The position numbers and the translations under genes were made by a program. This document shows, one piece after another, positions 1 to 6,660 of a stretch of 32,761 nt of DNA. The stretch comes from Nostoc sp. TH1S01 (lineage in GTDB: Bacteria; Cyanobacteriota; Cyanobacteriia; Cyanobacteriales; Nostocaceae). The notes beneath the pieces were generated by a model, which made no database searches, was not told where the DNA came from, and was given only the letters and a program-made list of their open reading frames with translations. Positions within the stretch are counted from its first letter, which is position 1, and every line of letters begins with the position of its first letter. The DNA is taken from the NCBI GenBank assembly GCA_018993265.1, contig JAGKSW010000064.1:1-32761 (forward strand). The letters are read 5' to 3'.

Positions 1-357
1 TGGTTCCGCTTGTCGATAATTCCCCTGTGCTTCATACAGTGCAGCCAAATTATTTAAGCTTAGGGCGACATCAGGATGTTCTTGTCCCAGCACCTTTTCT
101 GTGATAGCCAACGTGCGTTCTGCTAAGGGGATAGCTGCACTGTATTTCCCTTCTTGGTATAACTTTGTTGCTTGTTCATTCAGTTCGTCCGCTTCCTTTA
201 AGGCTGCTTGTTCCTCTGCTGAATATGTAGGGCTTTGTTGTTGCGCTATCCCCTCAACTGGCATACTCAAAACTAACCCTGTTGTCATTGCACCCGCCAC
301 CATCCAAGGTGCTAGGAAGATACCCGGAGCATTAATTGCACTGAATAACTTTTTCAC
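1..357 (-). CDS. Tetratricopeptide-repeat protein, N-terminal part (runs off left edge)
   Basis: A GTG-started frame of 119 codons reads leftward and is still open at base 1, so only the N-terminus is present. Residues 1-40 look like an export signal: a KK start, a hydrophobic stretch and a likely cut near GIAQQQ. From about residue 48 come helical repeats with ALKEADELNEQATKLYQ and AIPLAERTLAITEKVLG, then HPDVALSLNNLAALYEAQG, the pattern of kinesin-light-chain-type TPRs common in filamentous cyanobacteria. Such proteins are protein-interaction scaffolds; some carry a C-terminal CHAT or other effector domain, which would lie outside the window. The start rests on the signal peptide following it; no strong ribosome-binding site is visible. 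Confidence 0.8.
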   Translation of the reverse strand, partial: MKKLFSAINAPGIFLAPWMVAGAMTTGLVLSMPVEGIAQQQSPTYSAEEQAALKEADELNEQATKLYQEGKYSAAIPLAERTLAITEKVLGQEHPDVALSLNNLAALYEAQGNYRQAEP

Positions 358-924
358 AGTCAACCTACAAGCTTGTATAAGTCAGTTATCAGTTAACAGT
401 TATCAGTTATCAGGGTTTTAGTTGGGGATTTGACTCTTGTTAACTACCACTTTTTAGAAGTGAGGGACTTCAAAACATATTGCTGATTACTGTTCACTGT
501 TCACTGATTACTGTTAAGTAAATCATCCCAGAATCAGCAATTTTCGCAAAGCAGTTGTTAAAAAAAATCCAAAACTCTCCCCTTCCTCTCCGCGCCTTTG
601 CGCCTCTGCGTGAGAAAATCCCCTATTCCACAACACCCAACGCAGAAAATTTCCTGACACTTCCACCTCAAAGCCTCATCTTTCACCCTCAAAACACCAA
701 CCTTCGAGTAAAAAGGCTGAAACTTCGCCTTCCGAACCTCAACTTTCGAGTAAAAAGGCTGAAACTCCACCTTCCGAACCTCAACGTTCATCCTTGGAAC
801 TTCATTTTTACCTAATTTTAAATGTATCTTTATTTCCGTAGTGATGGGTTAGCTCTAAAATCCCGATATCACTACCTAATGCTGTAAAAGCTAATCAAAA
901 CAATTATGACTGGGAGCTAAACAA
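358..924. repeat. Gene-free 567 bp made largely of short intergenic repeats
   Basis: No convincing gene. Bases 382-413 are repeated CAGTTAT-type heptamers and 489-515 repeated CTGTTCA/ACTGATT units. Bases 583-615 resemble the dispersed cyanobacterial repeat of the 'GCGCCTCTGCGTGAGA' kind, also seen inverted near 6466. Bases 703-786 are two 42-bp direct copies (about four differences) beginning TTCGAGTAAAAAGGCTGAAA. Short frames across this region (555-815 plus, 558-791 minus) simply translate these repeats. Confidence 0.6.
703..786. repeat. Two tandem 42-bp repeats
   Basis: Copies at 703-744 and 745-786, each starting TTCGAGTAAAAAGGCTGAAA and ending in CCTTCCGAACCTCAAC plus one base. The period of 42 is a multiple of three, so both strands stay open across it; this explains the overlapping spurious frames. 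No function is evident. Confidence 0.8.
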
Positions 925-1662
925 GTGCAAATTACTAAGCGCAATGTCGAGTTAAGGGTAGATGACAGCTTAATGCGGGTGTATGTCGCCTCTCCCAAAC
1001 CAGCCGGAACTTACCCAGGCATTTTGTTTTACAGTGATATTTATCAATTAGGTAGTCCGATGATTCGCTTAGTCAACTACCTAGCAGGTTTTGGTTATGT
1101 TGTCGCTGCACCAGAAATCTTTCATCGTATTGAACCAATTGGTGCAGTGATTGAGCCGGATGATCTTGGTAGAATGCGGGGTAATGATGATGCACGCCGG
1201 ACTGCGATCGCAGAGTATGATGCAGATTGTCGGGCTGTGATTGATTTTCTCAAAACCGACGCGGCGGTTAACCCTGATAAAATTGGCACCCTTGGCTTTT
1301 GCATCGGCGGACATTTATCTTTTCGCGCCGCCTTCCAACCTGAAATCAAAGCTGCTGTCTGCTGTTACCCGACTGGTATTCCCAGTGGCAAACTTGGTAA
1401 AGGAATAGCAGATACTATTCATAGAGTGAGTGAAATTAAAGGCGAATTACTGCTGATACTCGGTACTCTTGACCCTCACATTCCCGAAAGCGATCGCCAT
1501 ACATTAATTAAAGCAATTACCGATGCCAATATACCTCATCAAGTATTTTTATATGAAGCCGAACATACCTTCATGCGCGATGATGGTTATCGCTACGACG
1601 CTGTTGCAGCTACCTCTGCTTGGTCAGAAATCATCACTTTCTTAGCCAAAATCTTTCCCTAG
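925..1662 (+). CDS. Dienelactone hydrolase family protein
   Basis: A 245-residue alpha/beta hydrolase of the dienelactone hydrolase family, probably cytosolic. The nucleophile elbow is GFCIGGH with Cys126; Asp183 (GTLDPH) and His214 (EAEHTF) complete a Cys-Asp-His triad in the expected order and spacing. In classical dienelactone hydrolase a Glu near residue 36 helps activate the Cys; here the matching stretch is LFYSDIY, with Ser where the Glu is expected, so the substrate is probably not a chlorocatechol-derived dienelactone. The start is GTG at 925, with a GGGAG ribosome-binding site 7 bases upstream (913-917). It stands alone on its strand and a terminator-like hairpin follows at 1818. 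The family call is firm; the substrate is unknown. Confidence 0.88.
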   Translation: MQITKRNVELRVDDSLMRVYVASPKPAGTYPGILFYSDIYQLGSPMIRLVNYLAGFGYVVAAPEIFHRIEPIGAVIEPDDLGRMRGNDDARRTAIAEYDADCRAVIDFLKTDAAVNPDKIGTLGFCIGGHLSFRAAFQPEIKAAVCCYPTGIPSGKLGKGIADTIHRVSEIKGELLLILGTLDPHIPESDRHTLIKAITDANIPHQVFLYEAEHTFMRDDGYRYDAVAATSAWSEIITFLAKIFP

Positions 1663-1817
1663 ATAACAGGAACACAAAAGATTGTCTGTTGGGACTGGGT
1701 GTAGGGGTGTAGGTGAATCAAAGTCCTTACACTCCTTAATGAAGGGTGACTGCCCTCATTCAATCTCAGTCAGTCCATGTTATCTTTTCATCAGAAATAT
1801 TAGGATGCTTTACGCTT

Positions 1818-1846
1818 TGCCTCCACGACTGGGAGGCATTTATTTT
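1818..1846 (+). terminator. Rho-independent-type terminator
   Basis: TGCCTCC (1818-1824), a 7-base loop, GGAGGCA (1832-1838), then TTTATTTT. The position, 156 bp after the hydrolase stop and before the next gene, fits termination of the upstream plus-strand transcript. The DNA between (around 1698-1737) has a G-rich/C-rich repeat like the core of the MITE-like copies at 6434 and 19869. Confidence 0.6.
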
Positions 1847-1929
1847 ATGAATGAGGCTACCTTGAAAATAGGGAGTAGGGAAAATTGTAAGACAATAGTC
1901 TAGAATTTAAGTTTAAATATCCAAAGTCA

Positions 1930-3087
1930 ATGGATCGACGCTCATTTTTACTCAGTATAAGTGGATTGGCACTGTCGCAACTGCTGGTGGGGTGTGGGAA
2001 TAAAAACCAAACCAAACTCAGCGTTCAGTTATTGAAAAATTCTATTCCCGCTCAAGTAGTTGATCAATTTAGCCAAGTTTTGCAGCCAAAACCACAGTTA
2101 AAATTTTCTCCAGTTGAACAAATACAAAATTTATATCAACAATTGCAACGTTGGCAGGAACCACCAACCAAAGATAATCAAAATTGGACTCGCTGGGTTC
2201 CATTTATCAATTCGCCAACAACTAATGTAGTAGACTTGGTAAGTTTGGGAGATTATTGGCTAAAAAGTGCCATTGAACAAAAATTAATTCAACCGCTAGC
2301 AGCAGCAGAAGTCCAACAATTAAAATCTTGGTCGAATTTGGATGAAAGATGGCGACAATTAGTAACTCGCAATGACCAAGGAAATTTAGATCCTCAAGGA
2401 AACGTCTGGGCTGCACCTTATCGTTGGGGTAGTACAGTGATTGTATACGATCGCCAGAAATTTAAAGAATTAGGCTGGCAACCCCAAGACTGGAGTGATT
2501 TATGGCGGGAGGGGTTGCGATCGCAAATTTCTTTACTAGATAATCCTAGAGAAGTCATCGGGTTAGTTTTAAAGAAACTCGGTAAATCCTACAACACCGA
2601 AAACCTCGACACCGTACCCAACCTAGAAAAAGAACTGCAAACCTTAAACCAACAAGTAAAACTCTACAGTTCTAATAACTATCTCGAACCTTTAATTACA
2701 GGAGATACTTGGTTAGCTGTTGGTTGGTCAAGTGATGTATTACCAATATTGTCACGTTATCCCCAACTTAATGTAGTTATCCCAAAATCAGGAACAGCCA
2801 TTTGGGCAGATTTATGGGTACGCCCTACTAAAGCCAGCAAAAACGACATAGCGTCTAAATGGATTGATTTTTGTTGGCAATCAAAAATAGCCAAACAAAT
2901 TACTGCGAAAACGAGAACTAATTCCCCAATTTTTTCTGATATTGCAAGTACCGATATTGCCGAACCAATACGTAGTTTTTTACAGACAAATCATCAAATT
3001 TTCCCTAAAAGTGAATTCTTGCTGCCATTACCAACGTCAACAGCAAAACAGTATGAATCTCTGTTTAGCAAAATCAAGACAAGTTAA
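1930..3087 (+). CDS. Extracellular solute-binding lipoprotein (ABC-type, PotD-like fold)
   Basis: A 385-residue periplasmic binding protein. The N-terminus combines a twin-arginine-like DRRSFLL motif, a hydrophobic stretch and a lipobox LLVGC with Cys22 as the lipidated residue, so it is predicted to be exported and membrane-anchored. The body resembles iron/polyamine-type binding proteins: AAPYRWGSTVIVYDRQKF, a W-rich hinge (WSDLWREG) and GDTWLAVGWSSDVLP. The ligand cannot be told from sequence; putrescine/spermidine-like proteins are the nearest memory match. No permease or ATPase gene is adjacent, so partners must lie elsewhere. The ATG at 1930 is fixed by the signal sequence that follows it. 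Confidence 0.8.
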   Translation: MDRRSFLLSISGLALSQLLVGCGNKNQTKLSVQLLKNSIPAQVVDQFSQVLQPKPQLKFSPVEQIQNLYQQLQRWQEPPTKDNQNWTRWVPFINSPTTNVVDLVSLGDYWLKSAIEQKLIQPLAAAEVQQLKSWSNLDERWRQLVTRNDQGNLDPQGNVWAAPYRWGSTVIVYDRQKFKELGWQPQDWSDLWREGLRSQISLLDNPREVIGLVLKKLGKSYNTENLDTVPNLEKELQTLNQQVKLYSSNNYLEPLITGDTWLAVGWSSDVLPILSRYPQLNVVIPKSGTAIWADLWVRPTKASKNDIASKWIDFCWQSKIAKQITAKTRTNSPIFSDIASTDIAEPIRSFLQTNHQIFPKSEFLLPLPTSTAKQYESLFSKIKTS

Positions 3088-3212
3088 TTAAGTACGTCAG
3101 TACAGTTAAAAATAACTGATGAAGACGGTCATTTGTTCTTTCTCATTGGTAAATAGTTGAAATTATAGATGTTTGGGCGTAAAAATACTACTCCCGCTCT
3201 CACCTATCAACT

Positions 3213-3734
3213 TCATTCAGATGATTGCTGCAATCCTAATTTATTTAAAGAATTGATCTGAATGCGACATGATGTTGGGTTTATTTGAAAATTACAGGTG
3301 TAACTCCCCAAAAGTTCCTGCTGATAATTAAAAACTCGCAAATTATAAAAGTCTTTTCTAGCAACATTACCTAAGCGATTCACAAAACTGTAGCGTTCTA
3401 GATAATCTAGTATGCTCCAAACTTGCTGGTTTACGATCGCATCTACTCGCCCTGGTATTGTTGCCTTAGCAGGATACGCTATCCAATTATCTAACAATTT
3501 ATTTTCGGAATTAGCTTGCGCTAACCATAAACTTGGAGTTGTTAATCCTTGTGGATTAATGGTGTTAGCTGTAACTACATTGGCATTTGGTTGAGTCAAT
3601 AAACTCAATTCTAAAGGTGCATCTGAAGGTAAGGGAACAGAAGCTGTTTCTGCCAAGGATGAGGAAACTGGCGAAAGAAAAATTGCACTCAAGCTAAAGC
3701 ACAAAAGTATTGGCAACGATTTCTGTCTCAGCAT
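3213..3734 (-). CDS. Secreted protein of unknown function
   Basis: 173 residues. The first about 28 form a clear Sec signal peptide (MLRQKSLP, a hydrophobic run LLCFSLSAIFLSP, and a likely cut after SSLAETA). The mature part has no motif I recognise; it contains two cysteines (CNFQINPTSC) that could form a disulfide, and the stretch IVNQQVWSILDYLERYSFVNRLG. It converges with the solute-binding protein gene across 125 bp and follows the methyltransferase on the same strand. Between these two minus-strand genes lies an inverted repeat (3771/3834). Confidence 0.6.
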   Translation of the reverse strand: MLRQKSLPILLCFSLSAIFLSPVSSSLAETASVPLPSDAPLELSLLTQPNANVVTANTINPQGLTTPSLWLAQANSENKLLDNWIAYPAKATIPGRVDAIVNQQVWSILDYLERYSFVNRLGNVARKDFYNLRVFNYQQELLGSYTCNFQINPTSCRIQINSLNKLGLQQSSE

Positions 3735-3770
3735 AAACTAACACCATTTAATTAACAAATTAGAGGTAGT

Positions 3771-3834
3771 GAACTTTACCACATATATTCATAATTTATC
3801 TAAAATAAATGTCTGCCTTTACTGGGTAAAGTTC
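3771..3834. repeat. 10-bp perfect inverted repeat with 44-bp spacer
   Basis: GAACTTTACC at 3771-3780 and GGTAAAGTTC at 3825-3834, extendable by GTG/CAC outside if one base is bulged. It lies between the methyltransferase stop (3843) and the secreted protein start (3734). It may be a remnant of a small palindromic element or a weak structured leader; function not shown. Confidence 0.5.
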
Positions 3835-3842
3835 CACACAAT

Positions 3843-4622
3843 CTACACTTTGATAGCTAGAATGCGAATTCTGCGATAGTCTGCTGTCCAAGCATGATCT
3901 CGGTAAAGTGTGGGCTGGAGGTAGTCTTCAACATAACGAATAACTTCGACTTTTTCCGCATCAGAAAGTTTTGCCAAGAAAGCACTAGCAAACATTTCCA
4001 GCCAGTTTTTTATGCCTGCTTCCCCATCTGCTAAGAAAGTGGGACGGGTAAATAAGATAGCTTGAGTAACTTCAAAGCCTTGTTGCTCAAGTAAATTACT
4101 ATACTCACCAATACTAGGAAAATACCAAGGATTGAAAACTTGGGGATTAGATAGACCAATTTTCTCGCAAGCGACATACAATGCTTGAACAATAGACTCT
4201 ACGTTACCTTTACCACCGAACTCGGCAACAAAACGCCCTCCTGGTTTGAGTGCTTGATATATAGATGCGATCGCAGCATCTGCTTCTTTGATCCAATGCA
4301 AGGTAGCATTAGAAAATACGGCATCAAATAGTTTGTCTATTTGCAAGTTACGGGCATCAGCAACTTCAAAACGTAAATTCGGATAATTTTGTCGCGCTTT
4401 TTCAATCATTGTGGCGGCGCTATCAATTCCTATCACTTCAGCGCCAGACTCAGCAATTTTCGCGGAAAGTTGCCCAGTTCCACAACCCAAATCTAAAATC
4501 AACTCTCCTGGTTTGGAGTTCAGCCATTGCAGTAAATCTTCGCCATATTGCCACACAAAAGCGTGTTTATCTTCATAAAGCAAAGCATTCCAATGATGTT
4601 TGGATGGCAAAATCTTATTCAT
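3843..4622 (-). CDS. Class I SAM-dependent methyltransferase (trans-aconitate methyltransferase-like)
   Basis: A Rossmann-type methyltransferase. SAM-binding motif I is ILDLGCGTGQL (about residues 43-53 from the chosen start), motif II EVIGIDSAATMIEKAR, then FEVADARNL, and post-motif FDAVFSNATLHWIKEADAA, the usual order of the UbiE/Tam group. The substrate is unknown. I start it at the ATG at 4622 (MNKILPSKHHWN). An in-frame GTG at 4664 would add 14 residues, but homologues that I recall begin close to the WN-LYEDKHAF stretch, and the longer start would crowd the divergent promoter with LysR (4742). LysR-type regulators often control the divergent gene, so this methyltransferase is the natural candidate target, an inference only. 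Confidence 0.82.
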   Translation of the reverse strand: MNKILPSKHHWNALLYEDKHAFVWQYGEDLLQWLNSKPGELILDLGCGTGQLSAKIAESGAEVIGIDSAATMIEKARQNYPNLRFEVADARNLQIDKLFDAVFSNATLHWIKEADAAIASIYQALKPGGRFVAEFGGKGNVESIVQALYVACEKIGLSNPQVFNPWYFPSIGEYSNLLEQQGFEVTQAILFTRPTFLADGEAGIKNWLEMFASAFLAKLSDAEKVEVIRYVEDYLQPTLYRDHAWTADYRRIRILAIKV

Positions 4623-5310
4623 ACTTAGTGAAATTCCAGTCTGTTGATTGCTTAATATCCACACTAAAAAAGATTTTTATTTATGTCCAATATATTTTTA
4701 TACTGTGATTAATATTTATAAAATATTAGTTATCCTTACTAATGGAATTACGCCACCTGCGCTACTTTGTGAAGTTGGCAGAAGAACTACACTTTGGCAA
4801 AGCTGCCGAAAAACTGCATATTGCCCAACCTCCCCTGAGTCAACAAATTCGCCAACTAGAGACAGAATTGGGATTTGAACTTTTTCACCGCACAAAACGC
4901 CATGTGCAGTTAACAGCAGCAGGAGAGGTATTTTTAAGTGAAGTCCAGCAAATTCTCCAACACTTGCAACAAGCAATTCAAATCGGACAACAAACCAGTC
5001 GTGGCGAACTCGGAAAATTGGTGGTTGGCTTTGTCAGTTCGGCGGCGTATAATATTTTGCCATCTATACTCAAAAATTATCGCAACTGTGTTCCTGGAGT
5101 AAATCTAGAGTTACATGAATTAACTACAGACCAACAAATAGATTGGTTGCAAGAAGGACGTACGGATGTCGGTTTTATCCGCCCTCCTGTTGAAGACAGT
5201 AAATTTAGCTGAATCAAAAAGAAGCCTCTCGCCTACCCGCAAGGGAGGCGATGAGATGAATTTTTGGGCGATGAGGAGTCCCACCCCCAACCAATAATGA
5301 CTATCACTCA

Positions 5311-5506
5311 AATGCCACTAAGTTAAGCGTAAACCCTTGATATGGTTGGCTTGGAGGGTGTGGGGTGTGGGGTTGCAGGTATTGGGGAATTAAGAATATG
5401 TGAACTCCCAAGCGCAATTAAAATTTAATTGTCTTAAACACTACACCCTACACCCTACCCCCTACACCCTGCCCTGACGACGTTTCACGTTTTCTTAATG
5501 CCATTC
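5311..5506. mobile_element. Nested MITE-like element with 12-bp flanking direct repeats
   Basis: Inside the IS200/IS605-like insert, GACTATCACTCA occurs at 5299-5310 and again at 5507-5518. The 196 bp between have imperfect terminal inverted repeats of about 24 bp: AATGCCACTAAGTTAAGCGT at the left, and the complement of the right end reads AATGGCATTAAGAAAACGT. The interior is palindromic: G-rich GGGTGTGGGGTGTGGGG near 5356-5375 faces C-rich CCCTACACCCTACCCC near 5446-5470, with CAATTAAAATTTAATTG in the middle. It has no coding capacity. The flanking repeats would be its target duplication; the length of 12 is unusual and the family is unknown. Confidence 0.55.
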
Positions 5507-5783
5507 GACTATCACTCATTGAGGGAGTGGGGTGGGCGACGAATCGCCAAACTTTGGACTAAGGTTCTCAACGCTTCAGCCTTGTTTCAACTCTGTGTTT
5601 TCTTGACATAGTTACGACAAATCACCGTAACTATGATACACTTAAGTTGTACAGGTTTAATCAAATTAATAGCTAATCGCTTCCTGTACGCTGAACCTTG
5701 ACAACTCAGAGTATGGGGTTCTATCCAGTAATAGACATTTGTGTGTCGCCACTGTGGGTAGGTAAAACTCTGGCAGTACAAAG

Positions 5784-5977
5784 GTGTTGAACATTTTTCT
5801 TGAAAAGTTGTTCATGGGGGAAACCCCCAAGACCACACTTTTCGCTTTGTATTGTTCAACTGTGCGGAGGGGCATCTCGTGCAGTCTAAACAAAGCTCAG
5901 TTAATGTCCGACGGGATACCGGGAGTCGCTGAGAAGCCCACACTGTACTGCTTGCAGTCAGTGTGGGAGTATGTCAC
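5784..5977 (+). ncRNA. Putative omega-RNA-like structured region at the element's right end
   Basis: About 190 bp before the right tip are densely structured on the plus strand: AACATTTTTC/GAAAAGTTGTT (around 5789-5814), TGGGGG-AAA-CCCCCA (5816-5830), and the terminal 13-pair hairpin 5937-5967. In IS200/IS605 elements carrying tnpB, the right end is transcribed as an omega-RNA whose guide is the flanking host DNA. Here tnpB itself is missing, so this would be a stand-alone relic or a trans-acting substrate; its guide would be the LysR sequence from 5978 onward. No promoter was identified with confidence. The RNA call is inference from position and structure. Confidence 0.35.
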
Positions 5978-6433
5978 CTGGGAGACGATTTTTCAAGAGT
6001 CGCTCGTGGTAGCTTTACCAGAGACGCATATCCTAGCAAAGCAATCTCAAATTAGTTTGATATCCCTGGCTAATGAAGGGTTTATTTTATTTCCCCGAAA
6101 ATTAGCACCCGGACTCTACGATTTAATTATTAGTCTTTGTCAGCAATCAGGTTTTAGTCCGAATGTTGTACAAGAAGCCATTCAAATGCAAACTATTGTC
6201 AGTATCGTAGCAGCAGAAATGGGAGTGGCGATCGTGCCTGCATCATTACAAAACTTGCAACGAACTGGAGTAGTTTATAAATATATTGAAGAACCTACTC
6301 CGAAAGTGACAATTGCAATGATTTGGCGTAGCAGTGACGCATCTTCAACTGTGCAGAAATTTGTAGATATTGTCAGGCAAAGTAGTAGGAGATAGATAAC
6401 AGGTTAGAGGTGACAGAGTAATTATTTTACAAA

Positions 6434-6652
6434 CAGGATTTACGCAAAAGTTAGGGAGAAACAAACCACAGAGGCGCAGAGGTCACAGAGAAATGAGAGT
6501 TTGAGAGATTTTTTGCCCAATTCCTAACAAATTAGCTCAAAACGAAAAATTCAAGTTTGAAGAAGGGTGTAGGGGTCTTAGGTATTCAAAACCCTTACAC
6601 CCCCACACCCTTACACCCAATTTCAACAACTAACCTTTGTGCGTTAGTCCTG
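6434..6652. mobile_element. MITE-like repeat, copy 1
   Basis: Left end CAGGATTTACGCAAAAG (6434); the complement of the right end reads CAGGACTAACGCACAAAG, so the ends form an imperfect terminal inverted repeat. The interior includes the widespread ACAGAGGCGCAGAGG repeat (about 6468-6482) and a palindromic G-rich/C-rich core from about 6565 to 6619 (GGGTGTAGGGG ... CCCTTACACCC). The right end and core resemble 19937-20040 (copy 2). It lies 8 bp beyond the stop codon of the minus-strand R3H gene and fills most of the gap between the two convergent genes. Confidence 0.55.
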
Positions 6653-6660
6653 AATTAAAA

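Larger units (their letters stand above)
5210..5978 (+). mobile_element. Non-autonomous IS200/IS605-type element inserted in the LysR gene
   Basis: 769 bp with no transposase frame. The borders follow from the LysR reading frame (5210-5978, or 5209-5977, since a C at each end makes them ambiguous). Left end: a hairpin 5230-5250, CGCCT-A-CCC-GCAA-GGG-AGGCG, with a single bulged A and a GCAA loop, then ATGAGATGAAT. Right end: a hairpin 5937-5967, CCCACACTG-T-ACTG-CTTG-CAGT-CAGTGTGGG, with one bulged T, ten bases before the tip ATGTCAC. Subterminal hairpins with a bulged base, no terminal inverted repeat and no target duplication are the hallmarks of elements moved by Y1 (HUH) TnpA. The family call is by structure and remembered end sequences; mobility would need TnpA in trans. 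Confidence 0.75.
4742..6395 (+). pseudogene. LysR-family regulator gene split by a 769-bp insertion
   Basis: The N-terminal part, 4742-5209, has the winged helix-turn-helix (MELRHLRYFVKLAEELHF; KAAEKLHIAQPPLSQQIRQL) and the start of the effector domain, ending VGFIRPPVEDSKFS before a TGA created by the insert. The remainder resumes at 5979 (WETIFQESLVVALPETH...) and ends at 6395 (VDIVRQSSRR). Joining 5209 to 5979 keeps the frame and gives 156 + 138 = 294 residues, the normal LysR length, with no other disruption in either half. As it stands the gene would make only a 156-residue protein: DNA-binding domain plus linker helix and about half of the first effector subdomain. Such fragments may still dimerise and bind DNA but cannot sense a ligand normally. 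The intact flanks suggest a recent insertion. Confidence 0.9.

Noticed and set aside
555-815. Overlapping plus- and minus-strand frames with repeated peptide
   Set aside because: They only translate the 42-bp tandem repeat and a dispersed intergenic repeat; no ribosome-binding site and no recognisable family.
1682-1903. 73-codon frame after the dienelactone hydrolase gene
   Set aside because: It runs through a repeat-like segment and the terminator hairpin at 1818; composition is not protein-like.
5603-5637. TTGACA followed by TATGAT as a promoter for the structured RNA
   Set aside because: The spacing is 23 bases, too long for a normal promoter, and the two boxes flank a small hairpin (5609-5633) instead.
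5584-5893. Minus-strand frames inside the inserted element
   Set aside because: No similarity to TnpA, TnpB or any known protein; they overlap the structured right half of the element.
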